Assembly (NCBI GenBank): GCA_022478985.1
Contig: JAKSZP010000012.1
Coordinates: 186,001-250,000, forward strand
Origin: Massospora cicadina
Taxonomy: Eukaryota > Entomophthoromycota > Entomophthoromycetes > Entomophthorales > Entomophthoraceae
Length of the DNA: 64,000 nucleotides
Reading direction: 5' to 3'
Shown here: in pieces, positions 23,613 through 35,400 of the stretch
Position numbering within the stretch: position 1 is the stretch's first letter
Layout of the letters: every line of letters starts with the position of its first letter
Program-made: the position numbers and the translations under genes
Notes under the pieces: generated by a model
The model's database searches: none
Seen by the model: the letters and a program-made list of their open reading frames with translations, nothing else
Told to the model about the DNA's origin: nothing

Positions 23613-24760
23613 GTCATAAGGCTGGAGATTGAGAGCCCAACGAGCTAACCTGCCAGTAGGGTCCTACATATTTTGTAACCATTTCAATGAACCGTGGTGT
23701 AATTACAGTGAAGGCGGCACCATATAAAAAAGGGCGGTAGTGCTTCACAGCTAACAGAACAACGAGGCACTCCTTCTCAGTTACACTTTAATTGCGTTCC
23801 GCTTTTGATAGCATCTTACAGAAATAGGATACTGGATGATCTACACCATTTTCATCCAATTGGCTAGGATGGCCCCAACAGCATAGTCTGAAGCTTTGGT
23901 AAACAGGATAAAAGGTTGATGAAGTCTGGGTGTCTCAGGATAGGACATTGTTGTAACAGTTGTTTCAACGTCTCAAAAGCGGCCTTCTGTTCAGCACCCC
24001 ACTGAAAAGGAGTGTTCTTGGTCAATAAGGGAACAAGAGGCTCTCTGAGTTGGGCAAACTGAGGGATGAACTGATGGTAATATCCCAGCATCCCTGGAAA
24101 TACTTGAATATCACTTAAATTTCTAGGGGGAATAATTTTTGAGATCACTTCAACCTTATTTAACATGGGTTAGATTCCTTTTTGGGAAATGGAGTGTCCA
24201 AGGAAATCCAATTTATTTGGAAGAAGGTACCTTTTGAAGGCTTCAACTTAATATTCAACTTGCGTAATCTTTTAAACACCTCCTTCAGGTGATCAAGATG
24301 TTCATTGAAGGTTCATGAGAATACTGTGATATCATCAAGATATACAATGACACAAGTTAGCTTTAGGTCCCGCAATTTATGGTCCATTGCCACTGAAAAG
24401 AGGCGAGTGTGTTACACAACCACTGCGGTAATCAGGTTGGTTGGAAGAGACCCTCACTACAAATGAGGGCACATTTCTCATGATCTTCAGGGGAAAGGTC
24501 CATTTGCCAATAGCCACTAGCCAAGTCCATGGCAGAGAAGAAGTTAGAGCCAGAGAGCTGGGCCAGGGCGTCATCAATGCGGGGGATAGGATAACTATCC
24601 TTTTTTGTGAGATTATTTAATTTTTGGTAGTCCATAGCTATTCAATAACTTCCATTTTTCTTTTTAATAAGCAACAGAGGGGAATACCTTAAGCTTTGTG
24701 AGGGAACTAACAATCCAGCATCTAGATTTTCTGGAGTTCCGTCCTCATTTGCTCTTCTTC
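23613..24760 (-). pseudogene. Gypsy-4 reverse transcriptase and RNase H
   Basis: RT fingers/palm 24432-24635: MDYQKLNNLTKKDSYPIPRIDDALAQLSGSNFF is the standard gypsy start (20-residue core cited as DYQKLNNLTKKDSYPIPRID), then AMDLASGYWQMDLSPEDHEK with the first catalytic Asp. YLDD reads from 24331-24342 in a shifted frame (CVIVYLDDITVFS). The thumb and connection 23864-24166 contain GMLGYYHQFIPQFAQLREPL and FQWGAEQKAAFETLK. RNase H follows in fragments to 23613. Both catalytic boxes are preserved in sequence but lie in different frames. Confidence 0.88.
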
Positions 24761-25043
24761 CGCCTTTGACTTACGGTAGGGTTTAGATCAATAGGGCAGG
24801 CATCACCCACATCTATGGAGTGACACCAACCTTTCATGTGACCATAGTCATGGTCTTATTTAGAAAATTTGTCACTATATCCATCTAATAAAGTATGAGC
24901 TTTTTACAATTGGACTGGGTTAACTTATCTGAAATATGAACGTTAGGTAGAGTGCACACCAGGTTATCTGTAGTCAAACCCAAATTTGCTATAGAGCCAA
25001 TGGAGTGGATACGCTCAATATCTTCTACTGGAAGTAGGTAGCC

Positions 25044-25903
25044 TCAGCCAATGTCCTGGTGTTTTTGAATGATCATGTCTTTTCCGGTGAGGTTTCCCAG
25101 CAAAATGGTAATAGGCCTCTGGTAGGCTGGGTCTAGTACCCCAGCAAATACCCTAAGCTCCAAGGCTAACGCCCTCAAGATTTGTAATATGCAACAAGCA
25201 GTGGTATGGGATTTGGATCGTGATTTTAGTGTCAATCACACGTTGTTCCCCAGGTTTTATCAATACCTCATCTGCAGCATAGAAAGGGATGCCATCCCTG
25301 CATCCACTGAATTGGGAAATTTCTTAGTGTAGAGTCCCAAGGTGGAGTAAGATAAAGTTATAGCTGAGAAAGGGTATTCAATCAGGCATTAGTATTCATG
25401 CTTGCTGGGTTCTTTGTTAGTTAAGACTGACGGGACTTCATAGCCTAATAACGTGAGGTAACCTTACTTCAGGTTATTACCTCGTATTCAATAATGAACT
25501 GAGTGCCAATGAGCATATCATATATATTGTTGTCCAAAGCCACAGCAGGGGCTGATAAAATAAGCATCCTAACGCGAATGGGAAGGGAAAATTATGCCCC
25601 AACGTCTCAGGTATTATTGGGGCCTGCAGTTCCAAATTCTTGTGTAGATTACAAGTTGGGAGCTAGCTTTATCTTCTTGATAAGCTTAGTGGATATCACA
25701 CTAACGGGGGAGCCAGTGTCCAGGATAGCCAGTATCCGGACCTTTTGAATGACCACTTCAACTTTGGTGAGCGTTCCTCCAAAGTTAGGTGATAAAGCTA
25801 AGACCTCCTTGAACTGGAAGGTAGAGGTTAATTTTTTACCATTCTCAGGATATTTATTCATGATGGATTTTATGAGATGAACCCGCTGATGAGGGCGAAT
25901 CAA
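25044..25903 (-). pseudogene. Gypsy-4 protease and post-protease segment
   Basis: 25649-25903 reads FGGTLTKVEVVIQKVRILAI followed by LDTGSPVSVISTKLIKKI. DTGS is the retropepsin active site with the usual hydrophobic flank, so the catalytic motif is intact here. The downstream piece 25044-25235 (VFAGVLDPAYQRPITILLGNLTGKDMIIQKHQDIG) corresponds to the Gypsy-3 piece 20145-20390 and links protease to RT. Frameshifts separate the pieces; short broken frames lie between 25236 and 25648. Confidence 0.85.
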
Positions 25904-26960
25904 GCCAGCTAAGAATTGGTCACCATCACTGGCAGTGTCAATACTTTTGGATGCCCTAGTATTTGGCTGAGGTACATTTCCTCAGGTATGATGGTTTCGT
26001 CTACTCCTCCAGCGTTCAGATGATCAGGCACTTCAGCTTCCGCAGAGGCTCCCAATATGTAGTACCCAACATCATCATAACCCTCCTAAGATTCCTCCCC
26101 AGTAGTAGTTGCAACAACAGGCAAGGCAGCGATGGAGTTAGGGGGGATGGCTACAGTAGTTTGGGTAGCCTTATGAGACGCATTTTCCAGCATGGCTGGA
26201 AGAGAAGGCACAGAGGCATTAGTGGCTTGTGCAGGCGTATGGTTGTTACAACCTTATAAGGCTCTAATTCATTGAAGGGGTAATAAACTTTTTAAGTTTT
26301 ACTGATGGAGCAGGTTTTGTAGGGAGGATAGGAACATGTGAATGCATTTCCAACTTCTCAACAAGCATATGCTCCTCAATGGTGGGAGCTAAAGATTCCC
26401 ATAATTAGAATTCAGCTACTTCAAAAAAGCCTCTTTAATGTCGCAGAGTTTTTTACAGTGGCACTTCACTGTGATGATGTGTCTGGCTAGAGAAAGTTGA
26501 GAGGCTAGCCCAGTTAACAGGGCGGAGATGGCATCATCAAGGGTAAGCATGTTAGAGATGGTCAACCTTTGCGCAGCAAGGTATAATCGTTCAGTAAAGG
26601 CAATGGTTGATTCACCTTCCAACATACTAAAGCGCATAAAGGCATGTTTTTCCCTGTGTAGACTCTGTTTGAATCTGAATTCAGCCAGAAGAGCTTCCTT
26701 CACCTCTGCTCAAGTGTATTAAGGGTTCAGGTTAGGGACTATCATTTCTTGCACTAGACGACTTAAACAAGGAAGGATGTGGAGCACTTTTTGCTTGTCT
26801 GTGGCGCCATCCATAGTGACTTCATAAACGTATAGGAAGGTAGCAATGCTCCCTTCAGCAGGGGTGAACTTGTCCTTAATGGGGAGTTTGTAAGGGCGCT
26901 GTTCAAGCTCCTCAAGGTGGGACAAAGCGCTGGTTAGTTGCTTTAAAAGAGCAACGAGTT
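25904..26960 (-). pseudogene. Gypsy-4 gag
   Basis: 26719-26925 begins MSHLEELEQRPYKLPI and carries FTPAEGSIATFLYVYEV. 26416-26703 continues with LLAEFRFKQSLHREKHAFMRF and ESTIAFTERLYLAAQRL, the helical capsid region of retrotransposon gag (Retrotrans_gag-type). A single TAA-type break lies between the two. The remainder to 25904 is a low-complexity, proline/threonine-rich stretch in broken frames; no zinc knuckle was seen. Gag forms the particle that houses reverse transcription. Gypsy-3 keeps a related piece at 28103-28411 (KDTFKPGEGIIASLLYAYEA). Confidence 0.85.
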
Positions 26961-26974
26961 TTGGTGTACAGGGA

Positions 26975-26992
26975 ACCCTGTAGTGAGCACCA
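26975..26992 (-). other. Gypsy-4 primer-binding site
   Basis: Minus strand TGGTGCTCACTACAGGGT, three nt after the LTR end (CTCTACA). 17 of 18 bases agree with the Gypsy-3 site. Confidence 0.85.
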
Positions 26993-26995
26993 TTT

Positions 26996-27750
26996 TGTAG
27001 AGTTCCAGCTTTTTGAGTTGCTCTCTGGTGCTAACGCAGCTGGATTCCACAATGAATTGAATAAAAATGAAATAAGCGCTATTAAAAAATGGGTTTCTTA
27101 TGGTATTATTAGGAGCGCGGGGGGTAAAGCTAAAAGAGATCCTTGCAAATTTTCAACTATTAGTATTTATACTACTTTTGAAGGTCAGAGGGAAATTATA
27201 ATAAGTTTGGAATAGCCTCAATGCTTTCCAATTTAGTTAATATGCAGGAAAAGCATATCACAACTCAGGAACTCACTTCAGGGCAGCGGAGCAAAGAGAA
27301 GAGGAATTGTGATTGGCCAGAACGTACCCATGAGGTAAAGTTTTTATATACTTGAGCCAATCACCACCCAAGAAATTTCTTGCACCCTGGAGGACCCCCC
27401 ACCAAGCCTATAAAAGGGGGTCCCCATATAGATGCATTGAAGGACTTTGGGGTGGTGGGAAGAGTGCCTTCTGATGGTAACCTCAAAGTCCATTGTGTGT
27501 TTGGAGTAATCTGACCATTCAATTTTATGTTTGGTGCCCATAGAGGTTTTGAACTCTTGTTACCCCAATAATGGTTCCACCAAGAGTCAGCCAGGGACTT
27601 TTTGCTGAAATTTTCGATAGCATTGGTTTATCATTGTGGGAATCACTCTTAAAATCCTCAGATAATTGCAAATGGCCGGCATTTCCCATTTTTGGCTGAG
27701 ATTAACCTAAAACATTCTTCTTTTTTAGCTGCAAAGGCAAATGTCTGAAA
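26996..27750 (-). repeat. Gypsy-4 5' LTR (755 bp)
   Basis: Plus strand begins TGTAGAGTTCCAGC and ends AAATGTCTGAAA. It is similar to 21546-22302 along its length, with scattered substitutions and small indels. The terminal CA-equivalent at 27750 has mutated. Confidence 0.9.
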
Positions 27751-29640
27751 GTCTTTGGCTTTTGTATGTCAACCAAATTAAGTAGGGCTTCTTTAATATC
27801 TAAGATGGAAATGAAGCTTCATTTGCTGGATTTGATGTGCATATATAGGTTGGGATTAGATTGTAAACCAGCAATGTTGGTGAATATGGCATAATCCAAG
27901 GTAAGAATTTTTGATGTCATCTGCATTTGGGCCTCTGTTTTAAAAGCAATCAGCGAATTTGGCAATGGTTTCATTTTGACACAATGCATTGTCATGAAGG
28001 CCTATTTTTTCAGACTCAGGCTCTGCTTTGACCTGAATTATTTTGAGTGCTTCCTTCACTTCTCTTCGTGTATGCAATTCTTCCATATGAGATACCATAA
28101 CCTCATGAGCCATATGTCCTAGAAAAGCTAAATATGCTCAACCTTTTGTTGATAGTCGCACCTTCCATTGCAGCTTCATAGGCATAGAGTAAAGATGCGA
28201 TTATCCCTTCGCCAGGTTTAAATGTATCTTTAAAAGTAGGTTTAAAGATATTGGCTTCCAATCCGAAATGACGTGTACCCATTAGCTTTATATTCAGCAA
28301 CTTTGGTTTGTATGTTGCTTTGTTCAACTCGCCATTCAAGTCAACGTATTTGATCCTGTAGAGAATTAGGATGTTTGGCCATTTTCTCCAAGGTAAGTTT
28401 TGGCTTAACATCCTGTAGATTAAATCTTCTTCTAATAACGACTTTATTATTCTACAAATTGTTTATGCGGATCTCCACATCATAAATTTGTTGGCAAGTG
28501 GATGCGGGGTACACTCTCAAAAGCATGTTCTCATACTCTAATACTCTAATGCACCAAATTGAAGTCCTTCTTCATCTTTTATCATTTGGTTCTCTGAGGG
28601 GGCTTGTCAATCTTGGCTTTCAACTCTTCTGTAAGAGTATTCAAGTGTTTCTTAGCTTTGTTAAGTGATGATAGACCCGGTTAATGTCCACTCAACTGGG
28701 GGATTAGCCTCATAAATGACTTCAATCTAGTAAAGCGATTGGTAATGGAAAGTGTAGACGCCTGAGTCGCACAGTTTGCTAGGTCTGTTTGATATGGGCT
28801 ACTCTGGAAATGATATTTTGAGATACTCATGAAGTCTCAGAGGTTTGATGGGCCTCCAGCTCATCAATTCGTCTTAGGGCTTGCTCTAGCCAGTCCTTAA
28901 GGAGATCAATCTTTTCCTCCTCTTGTTGACAGCTACTAGAAGATTGGGTTGCCTTTTTTACCACGGGCTTTAATATATTGTCTTTAGCTCTTCTGCGAAG
29001 ACATCAAGTAATTTCTTGGTACTTTTGTTTAACTTCAAAATATTATTTTGAAGGAGCTATATAGCTTCCTCCACATACTTGGTAACACCAGAATCAATGG
29101 TCACAGTTAATTATGGAGCTGAATAATGTAGGAACGATTTGCTCAATCAAACGGCGGATGTCCCCTATACTTTGTGTTTCCAAATCATATACCGGCTCAT
29201 AGGCTATCCATAGGGCCTCTTGGATTATTGATATGATGGTGGTGTTCCTCTTTTTAGACTCTTAGTAAGTGCACAATATGATAACGTGTAAGGTGTACAA
29301 ATTGCATAATATGGCGAGATAAATTTTCATTTGCCCATAACTCTTTGGGAGAGCATATGGATTCATAAAGGCTCATGAGAGTCCTGTCCACGGCATGATG
29401 CCCTTTAGAGGCTGGCTCTTTCTCCTGAGTTAATGACTCCATGTATTAGCTATAATACTCTTTCATTGAAAATCCATGTTAGACAATGAGATTTGGGAAC
29501 CTCTATAAGATTATATATTTTAACGTAAATATGGGTGGACTTCACATTTGATCATCTTTTTAACAGTCCCTTTATGAGCTCAGTGGGTTACACTATTAAT
29601 AAGGTTATCTTCCATGATTCAATCAATTTGTTGCAGGTAT
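27751..29640 (-). pseudogene. Gypsy-3 gag
   Basis: The gag of the outer element, separated from its pol by Gypsy-4. The clearest piece is 28103-28411, with GEGIIASLLYAYEAAMEGAT matching the Gypsy-4 gag. The N-terminal part up to about 29640 is decayed; minus-strand fragments such as 29254-29442 are charged and helix-like, probably the coiled-coil start. The region 27770-28060 corresponds to the second capsid half. No long frame remains open. Confidence 0.72.
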
Positions 29641-29658
29641 CGTTAAGCATCAGCTGAG

Positions 29659-29676
29659 CCCCTGTAGTGAGCACCA
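29659..29676 (-). other. Gypsy-3 primer-binding site
   Basis: Minus strand TGGTGCTCACTACAGGGG, three nt after the LTR end (GCATAACA). It is the best match to the shared consensus. The implied primer tRNA would end CCCCTGTAGTGAGCACCA; I could not assign it to a known tRNA. Confidence 0.85.
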
Positions 29677-29679
29677 GCC

Positions 29680-30441
29680 TGTTATGCTTTTATTTTTGAG
29701 CTCAATGGTGCTATACCAAGAAGCCTGACCTTCAATATTTAATGCCTTTTAAGACGCAATACAAATATATTTTATTTTAAAGGGTGCCAAATCACCGCAT
29801 ATGACCCACCAGATAGAGTATCCATTCTATGGTAAGTACAGTGAACTAGAATTATTGGAGTCAAGTACAAAAACGAGATATATTTTTCGTAAAGTAACTT
29901 TTTCTAAGGTATAGAATAGTGTTTTTATATGTCACATTAAACAATATAAGCCCCAAACAAAAAAAGATTAATGGAAATAATGGTGATGGGAATATGAAAA
30001 GGAGGCTCTTTTTCAAGCGATGCATTCCAGATGGTATATTGCCTTTCTAGAATATTTTGATAGTGTAAAATTGATTGTTGAATGTTCCAAGTCAGATGAG
30101 CCTTGGTATCACTTAGGTTGATCACTGGGCAGATTTTGATTATTATCCGTTTTTGAATTATCTTAATTTACTGCCTCAAGTATCACCTTAAGTATTAGTC
30201 GCCTGATCTTCTGATGATACTTCATTTCAATTAGGCAGGATTTTATCTTATAGTATTTTAGACTCAATTTTTCTGACGAATTTTGTTAAGATCAATTTTG
30301 ATTGTACTAACTATTGATTTTTCCAGGTAATTTCTTGATGTAATTCCTAAAACCCCCTTCTTCATTCTAAATATCAATTTAGTTCAGAGATTCAAATGGT
30401 TGATATTATTCCCATCATGTCTGATACTCCGATTTCTGACA
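29680..30441 (-). repeat. Gypsy-3 5' LTR (762 bp)
   Basis: Plus strand TGTTATGC...TTTCTGACA. Pairs with 16748-17509, same length, with many substitutions. Confidence 0.88.
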
Positions 30442-31713
30442 GATACTGATCTCAATTATTTTTTGATTCAGTTGCATAAAAAAGCTCAACCATTTCCTGG
30501 GAAATTTAGTTGCTGAGATTGTAGTTTGTGTTGAAAGCCTGCCATTCACTTTGGAGGCTATACTCCAGATGGTTGTACAGGGAGTTCATAGCATCCACAT
30601 TTTGCTAGTATTGTTGAAACATCTCCTTAATCAAAGAGTGATGTTGGACTATAAATCATCTGGGATTTGAGTACTGTGGGTTGCAAATACCCCAAGATGT
30701 ATTAGCCCAAATGTTTGATACTACATAGAAAGTATAATACTTGACTCTGAGTTATGCCATAGAATTAATTGTATTATTGCCATAAATGCTCTTGATTGTG
30801 CTGACATTATAATAGAGAGGCAGGAGGTTGGCTGTTTTGTGTCTAAATGCTTGGCTACCTATTAAAAAATTATGACCAATTTGCTATAATGCTCTGTTGT
30901 AAAAATGTAATAATTGAATACTTAAACTTAGGGGAGTAGCTTCATCCTATCTCAACTTGAACAGCTGAGAAGGACTGAGTGGATTGAAATAAAACATGAA
31001 GGCTTAATTGTTTTGGTTATCTTCTTCTACTGCATTAGATTATTGAGTCGTTAGAAATTATATATTGAACGTTTCTATGTATTTAGCACCACAATGTAGT
31101 ATGTGGTGTTACACACTAATGCACTTGTAAGAGTTCCCTCTTAAAACTTATTTGATCCACTTGATCTTATGACCTCATAACGCTTAATGAGACCTGCCTC
31201 TAATAATCCCTAATATAGTCTGATCTACTTCCAGGGAGAGATTCTAGATTATACTAAAATTGGGTAAAAGATATATTTCATTTGATAATCAGGGAATATT
31301 TATACTTGATCTGCTAGCATTGAATCAATGGCATCTCAAATGAAGACCAATCAGCAGTGAGCAAAATGGTAAAATGAGTAAAATGGCACTCAAGTTTTAG
31401 GAAAACAACTCATTAAAGTCAAGGGCAGACGCATGAGAATCATGGAAGTTTAGTGGCTCAAAGGAAAAGGTGGACTTTGGGATGAGACAGTAATAGTTTT
31501 CTAGAGTATATTTTAGGGATACTTAATGGAAGAGCCAAATTTTTTGATTGCGTGAATTTTGAGTTAATAATTTGACAACGCGCCTCATGATGACAAACAT
31601 GACAAGCCTCTCAATCAACCTATTGCAGCTCCTGTGACTAATCAACCTATTTTTGAAATTATAAAAGAGAAATCTTTTTTAACTAAGAATAAAGAGAATA
31701 ATATCTTATAAGT
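30442..31713. other. AT-rich stretch, no gene recognised
   Basis: No ORF of note. Some minus-strand pieces near 30500-30660 and plus-strand pieces near 31320-31690 read like broken gag (charged, Gln/Asn-rich). The second may be the upstream part of the decayed plus-strand element that continues after the solo LTR. I cannot support a firmer call. Confidence 0.35.
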
Positions 31714-32457
31714 TGTAGGAATCCAGCTGGTTGGTGCTCGCTGGTGCTAACGCCACTGGACCCCACAAATAAAATAATACTTCTAATAAATATAAACTAA
31801 TAAAAAACTTGGGTTTTTAGAGCTTTTTATTAGTAAAGACGGTATAAGGGAAAAACAATACCCCTTGAGACTTGACAAGTCAGTATTTAAAGTATTTAGA
31901 GGGTCGAGGGGAATTTGAGGATATGTTCAGAATAGTGTAGCTTAGTTCCAAATTAAGTAATCTTGGGGAATAGCATATGGGAACTTGAGATATTCGCTTT
32001 ACATTAACGGAACAAAAGAAGGGATTATAATTGTCTAGAACATACCTGTGAGGTATTGATCATATGAACGTCAGTCAATTCTCATTTGAGAAATATTCTT
32101 CACCTTGGGGGACCCTTGCCAGCCCTATAAATGGGGGGGTCCTCACGCAGGTGGGTTGAAGGACTTGGAGGTGAGGTGAAGTGCTTTCCGTTAGTCACCC
32201 AAAAGTCTGTCAGGTGTTTGGGGTAATTTAATCAGTTAGTTTTTTGGTTATTGCCCATGAAGATTGCAAAATGGTGTTTTTTGATTAATGGGGCTCCACT
32301 GTGAATTGGCTAGGGTCTTTTAGCCAATTCCATCAATATTACTATTAAAATCTTTCTTAAAAACCTTTAAATATTGCAAATGGCTGACATTTCCCCTTTT
32401 CAGCTGAGTTCAACCTAAAACATTCTTTTTTTCAGCTGAGAAGGAAAATGTCCAACA
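31714..32457 (-). repeat. Solo LTR of the Gypsy-4 family (744 bp)
   Basis: Plus strand begins TGTAGGAATCCAGCTGG and ends AAAATGTCCAACA, matching both Gypsy-4 LTRs (GGTGCTAACGCC, GGGGGACCC, TATAAATGGGGG, CAGCTGAG near the end). Flanking pentamers TAAGT and TAATT agree at four of five positions, as expected for a 5-bp TSD. No gypsy internal sequence adjoins either side in the matching orientation, so recombination between the two LTRs probably removed the rest. Confidence 0.88.
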
Positions 32458-35400
32458 TAATTAAATCATATATGAAACCCCTATTTGACCTACCTTTATA
32501 AATTAATCTTATCTTGATACTACTACTGTTACTCAAGTAAGAGTTGTGTTACATAAAATATAAGTCTTAGCCAAAAGTAATTTGAAATCACCAATTAATG
32601 TTATTTTTAGAAATTCATTCAGTAAGATATTTGTGCTCTTAATTTAGATTATTTCACCAAATATGGTACTTCCAGTCCCAAAAATAATTATTTTATAGGA
32701 TCCTATTAAGGTTGGCTATTTGGTTTAATACATAATCTCACAGCTCATGCAATAGCCTTGTATAATGATTGTAAGAGCTAGTTATTTAGAGGTCCAATTT
32801 TGACATGCCTATTAGGGAGTTTTTAAACTGTCCAAGTATTATTTGCTTCATTATGAAACCAAGTCCCTTTTAGTTTTTAGATTAAAGAAATTATTACTTG
32901 AAACCCAAAATGACAAGTTTGCATCCTTAAAGGTGGCGAAGAAATGATGCATCTTTAATATCAGGTGATATGATCTCGCATGAAACTGCCGCTCAGTGTA
33001 GTTGAGGTAGAATATTTCATGCTATTTATGTTACAGAAAAAATAATCAAACTTACTTGATATTAATCACTGTTGATATCCATCTCCAACTCAAATTCCCT
33101 TATGGCACCTAAATGGAAAGAAGAGGAGCTTATGATTTTTCTAAATGTCATATACTGTCTAGAAGCCTTTGATCCAGTATATTTTAATTAATTTTCAGAT
33201 GTTATTAGGAATTCTTTTAAATTAAACTCAGTTTTAAGATGTAAATACCATATTGCTTGAGCTAGTATGCTCTCTTTAGGTATCATTTAGACTATCAGTA
33301 GATGTGGAACCTTACAAGATATTGGGACAGATGAGCGACCCATGATTGCTACCTTAAGGTATAGTATTATAGAACTAGCTTAACTTCAATAAATGATTTT
33401 CAATGACTTATTGAAAATATGGTGATGTTTTCAAAAGATTCATATCATAGTAGAATTGTAGAGTTACATATATAGTTACATATAATATTGGCTCTTCATA
33501 TCAAGTCTAGGCCCTATTATGAATATGAAATAGAAAAAGCTCAAGTGACCACCAAAACAAAAAATTGCCTGATGTTGGGTTGCTTAAACCTTCACAAAGT
33601 CCTTGACTTCCCTTTGTTACTTTTCTGAAAAAGATAGGAAGCATCAAGTTATTATGGACTATTGACAAAGTATTTCTATAGCTCAGATAATGGTCTTAAA
33701 TTACCTATTTGGTAGAAATTCTCCTCAAGTTAATGGCAAGTGCAAATTTCTCAAGCCATGGATTTAGCATGTGGTTATCGTCAAATAGTCCTCACACCTG
33801 AAGATCAATATAAGTGTTCGTTAATCACTAGAAAAGGGTTATACTGATCCAGCTTAAGTGCCTAAATACTCTGTAATTTACATGTGACCTTCCATAAGAT
33901 TAAAAAAAAGCTATTTATATAAAGTATTATTTTTTAGTACTAGATGGTCCCATATATATATAAAGTATTATCCAAGTTGGTATATCTCATTGATATCTCT
34001 GTTTTTCCCACTATCTTTCTGCTCATGTTACCATCTATGTGAAGTTTTTTGCTTATAAAATGCTTCTCTAAAATTTAGGCCATCAGAGTGCTCTTTCTTT
34101 CAAAGAGAAAGGGAACTTCTAGGTCACAATGTATCTCAATTAGACATCTCACCACAGGTCAATGTATTAGGAACAATATAAAGACTAAGGCTTCCTCAAA
34201 GTTTACAAAAACAATTAAATCATTTTTTGTATGAATGGTTTTATCACTGTCAGGATTTACCCTATTAAGAGTGAATTCCCGACTTTGGGCTCATTATAGA
34301 TTTACTTTTATAGCCAATTTTGGCCTATATATAAATTTTTAGTTTAGCAATCAATACTTTATCAGGTAAAAGCTTGAAACTACTATTAAGCCTAAATTAC
34401 ATAGCATAAAATAATTAATAACGCCAAATTTACAATTATAAGACTTCAGTATAAATTGCCCTTTAGTGCCCCACTGACCAATGGTTAAAATCAGCATGAC
34501 AAACAACTTTAAAAATTATAATGTTGAAACGCCCCATCAAGTGAATTCAGGATGACTCACCAATTAATGCTCAACTGGACAATATACCTCAGTGACCTAA
34601 ATATTAATTCATGTATTAATCATTATCAAATTGCAAAATCATTATCAAAATTTACCTTTCTGAATTGCCAATGCATTGCTATTTAGTAATATAAAATTTA
34701 AATCAGCTTTCTGATGTTGTATGAATACTATTTTACTCAGGCGATGCACTACTGATCCATGAAGTACAATGAAGATCTGTCTTATGAATCTCCTTCTGAT
34801 CATCAGACAGACTAAGGCAACGCAGGAAAAAAACTTTCTGTTAAATTCCTTAAATATTTAGGTATATTCAGTTTATGCTATTAATCCTATTATCTTATTC
34901 TTCCCCTTTGGTTTATATTTACTTTTGTTTCATCTTACCACTATAATTAATGCTACTATTTTCTTAAATAAAGTACTTTTTCATAGAAATATCTATATAT
35001 TTTATTTAATTAAGATCAAAATTTTATTCCATGTGCCTAGAGTCTCTTCCAACTCTGTGATATTTGATGCCCTGCCTTCAGATTATTGCAACTCCAGTGA
35101 TTCTACACTGGTAGCCTGATAATCACCAAATTAATACTATGCTGCTGAGTTAGCTGACCCATAGTATATCTATTACAAACAAATGTGATTTTTGTGTTTG
35201 AAAACAGGAGCCATTTTTAGTATTTTACAAGAAGCTCAAACTATGAATCCTGTATTGACACACCCTTAGTTTGATTAGACTCTTAAATTATTAACTGTTG
35301 CAAGCAATGTAGAAGTAGGCGCTATCTTAGCTAAACATGATGAACTTCAAATTTAACCATTCTTTACTCTAGTTTAATAGACCTTTTTCTAAGACAAAGA

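Larger units (their letters stand above)
21546..27750 (-). mobile_element. Gypsy-4: Ty3/gypsy element nested in Gypsy-3
   Basis: Minus-strand element of 6.2 kb: 5' LTR 26996-27750, PBS 26975-26992, gag, protease, RT, RNase H, integrase, polypurine tract 22303-22313, 3' LTR 21546-22302. It interrupts Gypsy-3 between gag and protease. Flanking pentamers GTTTC and GTCTT agree at three of five positions, compatible with a decayed 5-bp TSD. The LTRs are more alike than those of Gypsy-3, as expected for the younger, nested element. Relatives: the solo LTRs at 31714-32457 and, more distantly, 36961-37583. Confidence 0.93.
16748..30441 (-). mobile_element. Gypsy-3: Ty3/gypsy element carrying nested Gypsy-4
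   Basis: Two LTRs of 762 bp bracket this minus-strand element: 29680-30441 (5') and 16748-17509 (3'). Within are PBS (29659-29676), gag, then the 6.2-kb Gypsy-4 insertion, then protease, RT/RNase H, integrase and a purine tract (17510-17522). Without Gypsy-4 it is about 7.5 kb. LTR pairs differ at many positions and every ORF is broken, so this is an old copy, and older than Gypsy-4. No matching target-site duplication was found (TTCCA left, GATAC right). Confidence 0.88.

Noticed and set aside
25963..26259. 98-codon plus-strand ORF in Gypsy-4
   Set aside because: Antisense to the low-complexity gag/protease interval of Gypsy-4; no independent support.
34925..35119. 64-codon plus-strand ORF rich in Ile/Phe/Leu
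   Set aside because: Lies in the Gypsy-6 remnant between RT and RNase H; composition is that of random AT-rich DNA.
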